A DNA stretch of 64,000 nucleotides from Vitrella brassicaformis (lineage: Eukaryota; Sar; Vitrellaceae). The translations under genes were made by a program, and so were the position numbers. The stretch covers positions 239,397 through 303,396 of the forward strand of contig CDMY01000656.1 of the NCBI GenBank assembly GCA_001179505.1. Direction: 5' to 3'. Within the stretch, counting starts at the first letter, position 1, and the number at the start of each line of letters is the position of its first letter. The notes under the pieces were generated by a model. That model saw only the letters and a program-made list of their open reading frames with translations. It was not told the origin of the DNA and did not search any database. Shown piece after piece: positions 35,613-47,150 of the stretch.

Positions 35613-36699
35613 ATGACGAGACCTTACGGCTCATCGCCTGTCGATGAGCCCGCCCGCTCTTACCTGTCACCTCCAGCGACGACCAGCGGCCACGCAGCTG
35701 TCCGCACGGCCAAGCGCACAGTCATCGGCCTCGTGATTCTTGGCGCAGCGATTGTTTGTCTCACTTTTGCGTTCGCGGCGACATCGTGCCCTTGTTGGGG
35801 GGACTGCCCGAAGGGACGGCACTTGCACGGCACCGAGTATGACAGACAGGCACACACGGATATGGGACTGGTGGCTGCAGGGCCACATGTCATGGTGTCC
35901 TGTGTGTGGTGTTGGTTCTTGTCTTGTTCTCTCTGCCTGCCCTCCCTCCTCCCTCCCTGCCTGCCTGCCTGCAGGTGTGTCGAGGGAGGCACAGACGCCG
36001 AGAACGAAGTTGAGAAGAAGGTTCGGTCATCGATGTGGTGCTGGCTCACAAGCCGGAAATGTCAGAAATGCCCTGTAGGACAGATTCTCTACCGCAATTG
36101 GTGGGCACAAGGGACGGACAGATAGGCGCCCCTGCAGACGCACGTACCCCGACCACCCCCAAAACGGACGTTGTCCGTCTACCTGCCTGCCTGCAGGTGT
36201 GTTGAGAGTCCAGGCCGCAACGACAACAAGACCACTGCAAGTATGCTGCGACACAGCATGCGACAGCCGATCCTGCGCAATGCTCTGGAGGACAGCATTT
36301 CGACGGTACAAAGTGTGCACACGGGACGGACAGACAGGCGCCCATGCACACGTGCGTACCCCGACCACCCCCTCAGCACGGTCCTTGTCGGTCTGCCTGC
36401 CTGCCTGTCTAGGTGTGTGCCTGATGACAGTCGAGACCAAGACAGCGGCAACAATATATCAAACACGGCTTTTTCAATCCTTACTAAGGGCTCTCCAGTC
36501 CCGATTCTCCCTCCTATCGCGATTCGAGTACTTCGCCAAGGCCTTGGCTCCTGCACACGGCTCTGACTTCATCGCCTGGTCACCATCAGTCACAGCCACA
36601 ACCTTAGCATCCGATGGTCCTCAGCTGGCAGGGCGAACGGCGCTGGAGAAGTACGCCACGGCCGTGGCCGGCTGGGGCCCCACGATAGTGCTCATGTGA
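35613..36699 (+). CDS. Single-pass membrane protein with cysteine-rich segment, function unknown
   Basis: Four exons give 250 residues in consistent phase: 35613-35836, 35975-36100, 36197-36312 and 36413-36699. The N-terminal ~45 residues are hydrophilic, followed by one membrane segment (TVIGLVILGAAIVCLTFAFA) and a cysteine-rich stretch (SCPCWGDCPKG, then CWLTSRKCQKCPVG). Topology is probably type II. The C-terminal part is helical, with LLRALQSRFSLLSRFEYFAKA. Exons 2 and 3 open identically after a CTGCAG acceptor, and exon 4 opens alike after CTGTCTAG; the introns before exons 3 and 4 are near copies, so the middle of the gene grew by tandem duplication. In exon 3 another frame also resembles the CPxG motif (CSGGQHFDGTK), so the true frame there deserves a transcript check. 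The family is not recognised. Confidence 0.6.
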
Positions 36700-37630
36700 T
36701 GGGAGGGGGGGTGGGTGGGAGAGGGTGCAGGCCAGATGGTGCAGTGGTTCGTGTGGTGTGCTTGTCTCGCCAGTGTGTGGAAGGGGTGCTGTATGGTGAC
36801 TGGACTTTGATTTGTCGTTAGTTGGTTGTGCCATAGCCAGTGAAGCCTGCTGGCCTGCCTGCAATCAGTGTGTGTGCAGTGAGAACAAGACCAGCGGCGT
36901 GCCTGGCTCCTCTGCATGTGTGTGTGTGTGTGCGTGTGCGTGTCTGTCTGCCTTGTCATGAGGGCGTATTTCTCGTCACTCGCTCACCCATTGCACACCT
37001 GTGTGTGTTTTTGAATTCACGACTAGAGACTATAGTGCGTCTCCCGTTGGTTCGTTGGTTTTGTGTGTGCGTGGGGTGTGTGGGTGGATGGGTGCCTTTA
37101 TTGCTTTTGCGTGTGTGTGTTGGTGTGTGGAACTGAGAGCTCGAATTGACGTCGACAGAGAGAGTCGAGACCGTCTGCCTGTCCGTGTCCTTCTCCGGTG
37201 TATGCATCTCGTTGTCCTGGAAGGACACGACACGGCTGTGGTGTGGTGTGGCGCTGGTTTTTTGTGTGTTCTGTGAGACAAATCCATCCGCGTCGCGTGA
37301 TGGGTTGCTGCCTGAGGTGTATGGTGCGTACTAATCCGTGTGCTGCTGTTCATTCGTTTATCCATTGTCCATTGACGTGTCGCTCGCCTGGATAGCATGA
37401 GGCCGGGAGTCATTCCGAAGTCCCGCACGCCATGCAGATCTGAACACACACGCTTCACAAAGCGACAGAGAAGGCATCAACCATGGTGCTTGGGAACGGG
37501 GCAACACACGTCTGATGCGGTCTGATTTTGCACTGCCATTCACGGCGCTGCAGTCGCGAGTGGAGCTCGCACAATTCCTGCCAACGATTTTCTCTCTTAC
37601 CAGCGATTTCTTTACTCCGACGGCAGCGCC
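36700..37630. other. Intergenic region between two plus-strand genes
   Basis: About 930 bases with TG-rich tracts near 36920-36945 and 37060-37130. Nothing with coding character was found. It should hold the terminator of the upstream gene and the promoter of the downstream one. Confidence 0.45.
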
Positions 37631-40600
37631 ATGAGCATCAACAAGGGCCACAACTTTGACGTCAAGCTGTTTGGCTTCTCATGTGGCGGCATCTCTGCCT
37701 CACGAATCAGAGATGCAGAGCCCTTCCACCTCACAGTGAACTTCGATGGCAGCTGCGGCTTTCAGGTGCGCCTGCCTCAGGAGTGTGATGGCACCGCACT
37801 CATCTCGACTTCTGTGTGTGTCCTGCAGACTGAGGCAGTGACTGGGGTGGAGCCTCACTGGACGTGCAGCCGTCGATTTGCCTATCAGACCAGCAGCATC
37901 GACACACTCACAACGTACAGCAGTACAGAAAGGGAAAGGAACGAGTCGCTCATTGAAGTTGCGTTCGTTTGTTTGTTTCTCAGCAAGTACCTCAGTATTT
38001 CGTGCGCCGATGGGGCTGCTGTGGTTGGTGAGGCGTCTGTCGACCTGCGGACACTTGCCACAGGCCCAACGCGGTACTCACTCACTCTCAAGGACGGACA
38101 GAAGGCAATGGTACGTGTGACAGATCGGTGGCAGCGAGGATGGATGCATGTTGGCAGCTGTGTTCGGTGCTGTATGTCCAGGGCACTGTACGGTTCACGT
38201 GTGTTATGGAGATGAAGACCAGTGTGGCCATAACTGTCAAGAACCTGTTTCTCAGCTGCAGCAAGGTCACACAGCATCCGTGTTTGCAGACAACTAACTG
38301 CACGGTGAGTATGTTATGTTGGTCAGGCGATGGGCGCGTCGATTCGTGTCGTCCCTTCGATGGCCAGCAGTCTCGATTTCTCTTTTCCGTACTCAGCGGT
38401 GCGTCGGCTGGCCATGCATAGCATACACCTCTCTAAATGTGACGTACACACATGTACTTATACGTGTGTTGCGTGCAGGAGGGCCATTGGCGTGGCGACA
38501 GGACCGTCATTGTCGATACTGCACTGGTGAGTGAGCTGACCAAATCGAAGCGGAGAGAAAAGGCGGTCGTTTCCGTTTCCGTGACGTGTCCGTTTGCTCA
38601 GTGGGGTTTGTTGCGGGCTGACATGGAGGAGCACCTGCTGTTTTATGCGCTCGACCGAGACGGTTTCGTCGTCGCAACTGGTGGGGAGCAACACATTAAG
38701 ACATTAGTGGCTGCAATCGATAGGTGCACATCAGATCCTTGTTGTGTGTATGTGCAGCAAAGGTAGCCTTCTGCGAGCACTTCTCGATGGATGGCACTGC
38801 CGCATTCAGAGGTGCGCATGAGTAGACATGCTTGATGCACACCACGGCTCGGGCGGCATCTTTTTCTGTTGTGTCGGTTGATTGCCTGTCCGTCAGTTCC
38901 GCTTGCCCCCACGAGTGCCGTCAGCGGCCATCTGTCTGGCGAGCTCGAGTACCAGAACTGCCCACCCCTTGCCCAGCTGGCGGGCGGCATCTACTGCGAC
39001 CGTCCCGCCCCAATTGTGCATGGTGGGTATCGGCTGGTGGCGAATCTGCCCTACCCGCCAGGCCTTCAGGAGGTGAGCTGTGCTCTGACTGACTGACTAG
39101 GTTTGCCTGTGGTGATGACGCTCTGGTGTGTCTTTCTTCAGGCTCCTCCCGTGCTTTCCTCACCTGCTCACTTCCTGCCACTACACGACACCCCAGATGC
39201 CATGCTGCAGCTGCAGCTGCAGCAGGGCGACAACCGTCAGGTACACACATACAAGTGCATCCATCAGTCACATGACTGCCTGTGCCTATTTATTTGTATG
39301 TCCCTCCCCGCAGGAGCTCCCTCTTGATGTACGTGTCGTTGGCACTTGTCGGCAGCCGTGCTGCCTGTCTGATGCGGAGGTCAGTGTGGCTGATCTGCGG
39401 CAACACCTCCACAAGGCCATGGAGGCCAACAATTTGGGACAGGTGAGTGACTGTGAGGAAGACAGACAGGCGGCTGGGCTGGGCTCGTTCGTCATCCGCT
39501 GTCTGTGGTTGTATGGGTGCAGGCCTTTGCGTGTGGCGAGGCTGCTGGAGGTTGATCCACACGGCGGGCATCAGGAAGCCCTTGCAGAGTGGCTGGATGG
39601 CGACCTGGATAGGGAGCCCCCGGCAATGGGGCTCGATAGCATCCACTTGACGCTGCCCGACACACCAAACCAGGTGGGTCAGCCACGCTTAACGTGACAC
39701 ATGCACATGGGAATGCGGAATTCACTGTTTGTCAGGCCTGCTTGTCTGACTTCGATCTGGCCATCGAGACGGCCTTGCGGGACACGGGGATCGACCCGCT
39801 ATTTCGAGACGTCCTCACGGCGAAGGGGCTTGACTCGTGGGACACGATGCGCGCATTGGTAGAGAATGAGCCCTTGGCCTGCAAGGCACTGGAGGGCATC
39901 GGCATACCGCCTCTCAAGTGCATCCACTTCGTCAACGAGATGAAGAGAACAGTACATGGATGCGACGACACTGACAGCCATGTCAGTCAGTCAGCCAGCC
40001 AGTCAGTCAGTCAGCGAGCGATGGGTGCACTCACCCACTCAGGCCACCAGCAACACATCCCCCTCCGACGTGTGTGTGTTGCTTCATCCAGGTCACTGAC
40101 CCACAAGCACCGCTTATTCAAGACAATCGTGAGAGGGCCATGGTCACCCTTAGACAGCGGCATCATGGCGGCACTGCGGGGGCCGTCGTGGGCAGCGTCG
40201 CCAGCGGCCTTCTCGGCCTCAGCCTCGCCCCGAGCGCAGGCGTAGCCGCAGGTGTCGCCAGTGCTGCATTCGGTGCCGGGCTGGGGTGGCAGCTTGGCAC
40301 ACTGGCCGCCAACTGGTATGTCGGCTGGCGATTCACCGCAGCGGGCGTCGACCTGACCAACCGACAGAAGGAGGTGCTGGTGCTGCACGCCACTGCTGCT
40401 GGCGGGTTGGCGGGCCTGGCCGCCGGTGCAGGTGCTGCGGTGGCCACCAGAGCGGCCGCGGCATCCAGTGTAGCATTGCGTCGCTTTCTCGCCGGCCAGT
40501 GGGTGCAGCTGACTGCAGAAGGGCGGGATGTGTGGGTGCGTGTGCGGCCAGTGGTGGGCGTGGCGGCGCGGGAGCTCATGAAGATGACGAGGCAGATGTG

Positions 40601-40763
40601 GGAGTGCAGCTACCAGGGAAGGGTCCATGAGGGCCAAGTCGATTTCGGCGCTCATGCCGTCAATTTTGGTCGGTGTGATGAGTGGGTGCGGGCGGTCATT
40701 GTTGCGCTGCTGATGGCTGCTCTTGGCACACAGAGAGGCGGCCAGATGTCCCCTGTACGATAG
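37631..40763 (+). CDS. Large protein with C2-like N-terminus and C-terminal glycine/alanine-rich hydrophobic region
   Basis: Twelve exons give about 670 residues: 37631-37765, 37829-37914, 37984-38110, 38182-38304, 38479-38526, 38602-38680, 38897-39072, 39142-39240, 39314-39442, 39551-39673, 39736-39951 and 40092-40763. The first ~170 residues are beta-rich (FHLTVNFDGSCGFQ, then ASVDLRTL and RYSLTLKDGQ) and resemble an N-terminal C2 domain; this is a shape-based guess. The middle is proline-rich and rather disordered. Exon 11 looks helical, perhaps SAM-like (LFRDVLTAKGLDSWDTMRAL). Exon 12 carries a glycine-zipper-like hydrophobic stretch (GAVVGSVASGLLGLSLAPSA) that could insert in or coat a membrane. 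The acceptor of exon 10 is weak and was chosen for phase. The family is unrecognised. Confidence 0.6.
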
Positions 40764-41502
40764 ATGCCCCTCCGAATTGTGTCTGTCAGTGTGAGAGAGC
40801 GGATTTGTCTGTCTGTGTGTGTGCGTGAGGAGTTTTTTAAATCGATGACGTGCGTGTAGAGTAGCTGTCGGCTGGGCGCGGGTAGCCTCTGTGTGCATTG
40901 ATATTGCATCCGGGGTGCGGTCGATGTGAGGATGGACGGAATGAGTGTTGCATTCAGCGCATGATCCGCGTGTCTCATACTGAAGCAGACACTGGTCGAC
41001 AGACATCACCTCAGATCCCTGAGGGCAGGTCTCGCCTCAGACCTCGTCAACCGAGACATGCAAATATAAGATGTAGGCAGCGGTAATCTCCCACCCCCTG
41101 TGCCGCTAACTCATCCCTCGCCCTCGGGCACTGAGAGCAACACACACGTATACGACGGGACAGCATCGACAGAGACATGGCAATTCGGCGGAAAGCTTGT
41201 AGGCGGTCGCTCGTCAGCCAAGAGACAACAAATATAAAACGTAGGCAGCGGTGAGCTCCCTATCCCGCTGGCACGGAATGTCTCGGCGGTGTCCTGTTGG
41301 CGCCGCACATCGAGGTCGTAGTCACCGTCCCTATCCCCCGCTGGAGGCAGAGATTTTGCGCAGCTCGCCCTCCAGCGAGATGCCGCATGTCGTCTGCCCC
41401 GCCACCAAAGCATCTCGCCCTCCCGCCGGCACGCACATGCTATGCATCCCCTCCCCCCAACGCCCCCTCTGGGGGCGATGTATGTGAGCTGTGGCTGAGG
41501 CC
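40764..41502. other. Convergent intergenic region with a duplicated element
   Basis: This lies between the C2-like gene and the first tandem coiled-coil gene. It contains two similar ~32-base segments at 41061-41092 and 41229-41260 (core GTAGGCAGCGGT preceded by CAAATATAA), 168 bases apart. No coding exon was convincing, although a longer alternative last exon for the minus gene could extend to 41111. Confidence 0.45.
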
Positions 41503-43289
41503 TCACGGCCCCGAGCCCCAGCCCGTCAGAAGGCCCCGCAGACCTGAACACACACACAAACACAAACACACACACACACACATGGCCGTGAGCGGCACAC
41601 ACAATGAATGCACTTCCTGTCTCTCGTCTCTCTCTCTCCCCACCCCACCCTACACCAGCTGCGTACCTTCCACAATCCAGCACCAATCTGTGTGTCCGCC
41701 GCTCCTATCCATCTGTCTCGGCAGATTGCCTTGTTCTCCCGCCGGCATCGTCTCACCAGCCGGCCTTGTCCGCGGCACAGTCAACACGGTGCGCACCTCG
41801 CGAACATTGGAATGGCTGAAAGGAAGTAGGCGACAACGCACACACAAAAGAGCGGGAATGCATTGGAAATGTCTGTCTGTCTGTCTGTCTGTCTCCCTTA
41901 CTTCATGAATTGTATGTCTCTCTCGCTCTAGTCAGTACCTACCTACCTGGGTTGAGGGGGCGTGGCTTGTCCCCCCTGGTGGCGGCCTCAGTGTTGATTG
42001 CGACCGAACAGCTGGGGGCGGTGCCCGAGGGGGGGGTGGGAGAGGGGGAGGNNNNNNNNNNNNNNNNNNNNNNNNNNNNNNNNNNNNNNNNNNNNNNNNN
42101 NNNNNNNNNNNNNNNNNNNNNNNNNNNNNNNNNNNNNNNNNNNNNNNNNNNNNNNNNNNNNNNNNNNNNNNNNNNNNNNNNNNNNNNNNNNNNNNNNNNN
42201 NNNNNNNNNNNNNNNNNNNNNNNNNNNNNNNNNNNNNNNNNNNNNNNNNNNNNNNNNNNNNNNNNNNNNNNNNNNNNNNNNNNNNNNNNNNNNNNNNNNN
42301 NNNNNNNNNNNNNNNNNNNNNNNNNNNNNNNNNNNNNNNNNNNNNNNNNNNGGGGGTGGGAGAGGGGGAGGGGGAGGAGGGGTCGGGCGAGGGCGTGGCG
42401 GGGGGCGTGCTGGGGCTGCCGCTGGCGGTCGATGCATCCCGGGCGGCCTGTATGCACCGACAAACGAACAACACATGTGTGTGTGTGTATGTGTGTATGT
42501 GTATATGTGTGTGTGTGTGTGTTGGTCCATGGCGTGGTGCAGTAGATGTCCCTACCTTCTGCTGCAGCTTGGCGACTTCGGCCTTGAGCTGCGCATTCTC
42601 CTCCTCCAGCTGGCTGATTGTGGCCTGCAGACAGACAGACAGACAGAACAGACTTGTGGATAATAAACTTTAAGAAGGATCGGCGTGTCTGTCGTACACT
42701 GACCTCCAACTCGTCTATCTCCGCCAGGAGCATCCTCTGCACGCAACACACCACACACAGACAGACAGATGAGTGAGTCGGTGTGCGGTATGTCAGCTGT
42801 GCCGCCCACACCCTCTCTGTCGACTGACGTGCCCACCTGGTTCTCTTTTGCCGTGCGGCAGTTCTTTACGTGGAGGTCCTGCCACGCAGTGTTGCGGATG
42901 GCGAGGGCCTTGTACCGCTCGTGCCATTCGGAGCACTGGGTTGCACGTCACACACAGACAGATGTCGCAACCATGATTTCAGTGGGTGCGATGCGTTTCT
43001 CGGTTCCCTCCTGACCATGCAGTAAGTTGCGCTCTTCGTACAGCTTCACCAACTCCTGACGGCTCAAGCTACTCAACCCTGCGACACACAGAGATCGCAT
43101 AATGCCGTTCAGCGTCACCCCCCTCACACACAGAGGAGCCATGCAGCTTTCTGCCTGTCCCGCCGCCCCTCTCTGCATCCAATTCACTGCCCTTGAGGCC
43201 CACTTACTATCTGCAAGGCGCGCCTCCGCCTCGTTGTCCCTCTCGGCGGCCTCGATGACCTGCTGGAGGCTCAACATAGGGCCCCTCAT
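41503..43289 (-). CDS. Tandem coiled-coil gene, copy 2 (acceptor site lost relative to copy 1)
   Basis: Exons: 43289-43208, 43078-43016, 42935-42837, 42736-42704, 42624-42556, 42447-41947 (contains the N gap), 41815-41667 and 41543-41503. The protein starts MRGPMLSLQQVIEAAERDNE and continues as a coiled coil (LSRQELVKLYEERNLL, CSEWHERYKALAIRN, ISQLEEENAQLKAEVAKLQ), then a P/S-rich stretch around the gap and a short tail. It parallels the neighbour at 43303-44264 exon by exon. The acceptor of exon 3 differs: TGCAG in copy 1 is TGCAA here, so only a CAG five bases further in remains, and that shifts the frame. The shifted frame also stays open for several exons. The function is unknown. Confidence 0.5.
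42052..42351. other. Assembly gap (300 N) inside a low-complexity exon
   Basis: Both flanks carry the same GGGGGTGGGAGAGGGGGAGG sequence, so the gap almost certainly replaces a tandem repeat that encodes a P/S/T-rich segment on the minus strand. Confidence 0.9.
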
Positions 43290-43302
43290 CGTGCGTCTCT
43301 TG

Positions 43303-44264
43303 CTATCTCTTCTGCAGCTCCCTGTCGATCCCCCGTTCGCCCTTTTGCAGCCCTAACAGATTCGGTGATCGTTTAGACTTCTTGAGGATAGATAGCCTCG
43401 ATAGCCCTCCCTTGTCGGCAGCAGATTGACCGGCAATAATCAACCATGGCGGACCCGTCGATGCATGGCGTGGTGCAGTAGATGTCCATACCTTCTGCTG
43501 CAGTTTGGCGAGTGCGGCCTTGAGCTCCGCGTTCTCCTCCTGCAGCCGGCTGATTTTGGTCTGCAGACAGACAGACAGACAGACAGACAGAACAGACGTG
43601 TGGATAACAAACACTAAGTAGGATCGGCGTGTCTGTCGTACACTGACCAGCAGCTTCTTCTGCACGCAACACACTGCACACACGCAGACAGGCAGGCAGA
43701 CAGACAGACAGATGAGTGAGTCGGCGTGCGGTATGTCAGCTGTGCCGCCCACACCCTCTCTGTCGACTGACGTACCCACCTTGTTGTTCTTTGCGGCGTC
43801 GACGTCCTTAGTGAGCTGCCGGTGCAGCATCTCGCAGTGTTCCTGCCACGCAGTGTTGCGGATGGCGAGGGCCTTGTACCGCTCGTGCCATTCGGAGCAC
43901 TGGGCTGCACGTCACACACAGACAGATGTCGCAACCATGATTGCAGTGGGTGCGATGCGCTTCTCGGCTCCTCCCTGACCATGGAGAAGGTCGCGCTCTT
44001 CTTGCAGCTTCACCAACTCCTCACGGCTACAGCTAAGAAGCCCTGCCACACACAGAGATCGCATAATGCCGTTCAGCGTCATCCCCCCACCCCCCTCACA
44101 CACAGAGAGGAGCCATGCAGCTCTCTGCCTGTCCCGCCCGCCCCTCTCTGCATCCAATTCACTGCTCTTGAGGCCAACTTACTATCTGCAAGGCGCGCAT
44201 CCGCCTCGTTGTCCCTCTCGGCGGCCTCGATGACCTGCTGGAGGCTCAACATAGGGCCCATCAT
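43303..44264 (-). CDS. Tandem coiled-coil gene, copy 1
   Basis: Exons: 44264 to about 44183, about 44042-43979, 43904-43780, 43659-43648 and 43560 onward, reading to a stop at 43303 if the last donor is not used. It starts MMGPMLSLQQVIEAAERDNE, and the coiled coil includes CSREELVKLQEERDLL, CSEWHERYKALAIRN, KDVDAAKNNK and ISRLQEENAELKAALAKLQ. Exon 4 is only 12 bases (KKLL); the equivalent exon of copy 2 is 33 bases. The 3' end ends in sequence that is part of an inverted repeat (see 43321-43455), so the C-terminus may be truncated relative to copy 2. The function is unknown. Confidence 0.5.
43321..43455. repeat. Inverted repeat, left arm
   Basis: Matches the reverse complement of 44499-44635: CCTGTCGATCCCCCGTTCG at one end and ATCAACCATGGCGGACC at the other, with diverged sequence between. 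The arms flank tandem copy 1. Confidence 0.7.
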
Positions 44265-44498
44265 CGTCAGGTCTCCTTACTTTTCCTTCTGCAGCAGCTC
44301 CCTGTCGATCCCCCGTTCGCCTCCCTCCGACCTCACGCTCGCCCTCGTCGGTGGGATTCAACTCTCTTTCAAGCTGCAAACTGCAGAGGACGCACATCCA
44401 TGGACAGCAAAGATCTCTGCCGTTCGCCCTCCCGCCTTCAGCCTTCGGTGGCGGAAGTTCTGCCTTCTCGGCTGTGCGCACCTCGAGAGCTTCGACAG

Positions 44499-44635
44499 GT
44501 CCGCCATGGTTGATGGCGGCCGGTCCCTGGGCCGCCGACAAGGGCTATCTTTCCTATAGAAGTCGCTTCAGCAATCTGTCTTAAGGCTGCAATGCCTTCG
44601 TGTGCAAGCTTAAGGGCGAACGGGGGATCGACAGG
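44499..44635. repeat. Inverted repeat, right arm
   Basis: Reverse-complement partner of 43321-43455, about 1 kb away. It lies in the 5' flank between tandem copy 1 and the KH-like gene. Confidence 0.7.
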
Positions 44636-44859
44636 CAGCCAGTGCTCAAGAAGAAAAGGCAAGAGAGGCGACGATGCGGCCCTGATTTCCTGCAAAGTGT
44701 CCTTAATAAATTCACAGTCTCGAGTTCTCGACGACCCCCAACCCTTGACCCTAAACCCTGCTGACCGCAATTTTTGGCTGATCGTGGGTTTCTGCGCGAT
44801 TTGCGTGAGGGTGTGCGGGCGGCCGCGAGGCCACGATGTAGTGCAGATGAAACGGCAAC

Positions 44860-47049
44860 ATGGCTGACGGAGAAGAAAGTCGCGCATTCTACCCGTCACC
44901 CAGCCTCTCCCTGGCACTGCGCGACGACAGTTGCCAGCTGCTGGGGCGCGTTCAGCGACTCGCAGACGCAGCCATATCCTTCGACGAGAGAGGCAAGCCG
45001 ACCACACTACACACACGGCAGGAAGGATCCAGATCCATGAATTCATTGCCTGTGATCTTCTGTGACTGTGGATGTTGGTGTGCAGAAGGGGTTCTCCACA
45101 TTTTCGGTAGTGATGCGGCTCAGACCATAGCGGATGGCTACCTCACGCTGCTGGAGCAGCTGCAGCACAGCGATGGCTCCATCGACCCAGCCAACTTCCC
45201 AGCACTGCTCGACAGCTGCTCGACGATCAGCGTCCCGCACGAAGCCGTTGGCGGTGTGATAGGTCCGGTCCGGTGCACAGAAGAGGGAGGCGACACATGC
45301 ACACGTATGGCTGCACGTCTGCGAGTGCTCTGTGTGTGTGCCGTCGGTGTTGCAGGGTATTCTGATGACGAGTGCGCCAACCTGGAGAGGCTGGGCGGTG
45401 TCCATCAGGTGTTGGTGTGCAGGGTCAGACCACAGGAGGAGGCACGGGTGGGCGGCAACCTGGTGGCCATCTACGGAGCCACGTGGGCGAATACACATGG
45501 ACGTCCGTATATGTGGGCTTCTGTGCTGTTCTGTGTGTGTCTGTCTGGTTGTGTGGGTATCAGGGCGAATCGTTGTGCGTGTGAGCTGCACCTGATGCGG
45601 CAGATCGAGTCGATTGTGCCGGGATACTTCTCAGGCCGCTCACGTAACCCATTGCCAGACCCAAACCACATCGCCATCACCCTCTATGTATCCCCGTGTG
45701 CTGCCTCTGTGTGTGTGTGTGTTTGTCATGCCAGCGTTTCGGTTGGGAGGGCGTGAGGGATTCCCAGACAAGTACGACGAGCATTATGGTGCGACGGAGG
45801 ACTTCGGCAAAGACTGGCGGCGGCTCGGCCCCTCACAAAGCCTGGCTGTGGAGCACGCCAAACCGAGCATTGCACGGGCGGCGGGCGGAATCATTGAGGT
45901 CCACCTTCACACGCACACGCAGACTGCGCCGTCACTCTGTCTGTGTGGTGGGTGGGTGGCTGAGTGCAGGTGTTGTCGGGGTTAGTGGTGATGGCGGGTG
46001 GCCTACTGGCCCGCCTCCGTATGCGAGAGTATCTCAACTTCTGGCTCATGGCGAGAGATCAGCACGACTGGGATGGAGATCACATGTACAATAGGTCGGG
46101 AGCAGAACACAACACAACACAACACAACACATCCCCAAAACCACGCGCACGCACACATAAGGACTGGGTTGGTGTGGTGTGGTGTGGTGTGTGCAGGGGC
46201 GATGTAGCTGTCGTGTTGGTGCCACCCGGTGTGTCCGCGGCGGACGTGCAGGCCATCAGCAGGGAGGTCGAGACAACAGCCGCCGTGCTGTGCCTTCAGG
46301 ACACGACCACCGCCCAGTAGGCACTCAAGACGTGATCGATACATAACCAGCAGCCAATCCACACATGTGATGTGTGCATTCCTTTGCAGGGGCGCAGAGG
46401 GCCGTGTGTTCGTCCTCAGCCATATCGACAGTGAGCGACAACACGCGGTGAGCCTCTTCCATAGCCGATTCTCAAACGCCGATGGCGCCTTCGCATTCAG
46501 CGACGAGGCATCCAGGTCACGCCACACGCTGGCATCCCTCACATTTGCGGCCTCTTTGTGTGTGTGTGTGTGTGTGTGTGCAGTCCAGAGTCCCCCGCCG
46601 CCGCGCCTTCCGAGTACTACAGCACCGGCAGCGTCGACATTCACCTCGCCCGGCCGACTCTCGAGGTGTGGAGGGACCAGCCCAAATGGCTCAGACGCGT
46701 CGAGAAATCCACGGGGGTCTCCCTGGCCGTCAACAGTAGACCAGCAGCACCGACCAGACAGACAGACAGACAACAGGAAGACCACACCCCACACGAGGAA
46801 AGGTGTGTGTGTCTGTGTGTGTGGGGCTGGGGTATATGTAGGTGTGGAGTCGTACATTCGTGCGACCGGCAGCCCGGCTCAGCTCAAGAGGGCGGAGGGG
46901 TTCATCAAGCTGGGCATCCCCTCCCTGACGGTTCGCAAGACCGTTCACCTGCGCGAGATCCCCGCGCTCAACGACGTCCGCACCACGCTCACCATTCCCA
47001 TGGAGTTTCAGAAATACGTCATCGGAGGTACGCCCAGACATACACACAG

Positions 47050-47080
<31 letters not shown>

Positions 47081-47113
47081 AAGCCGTGGTGTGCTCAGCT
47101 GGAGGCGTCCTTC

Positions 47114-47150
<37 letters not shown>

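Noticed and set aside
36171-36566. Alternative cysteine-rich reading ending at 36566
   Set aside because: It requires a one-base phase break; the frame ending at 36699 is phase-consistent across all four exons.
44745-44762. CCCTAAACCCTG resembling a telomeric repeat
   Set aside because: Only about two imperfect units, not an array; chance or a minor interstitial remnant.
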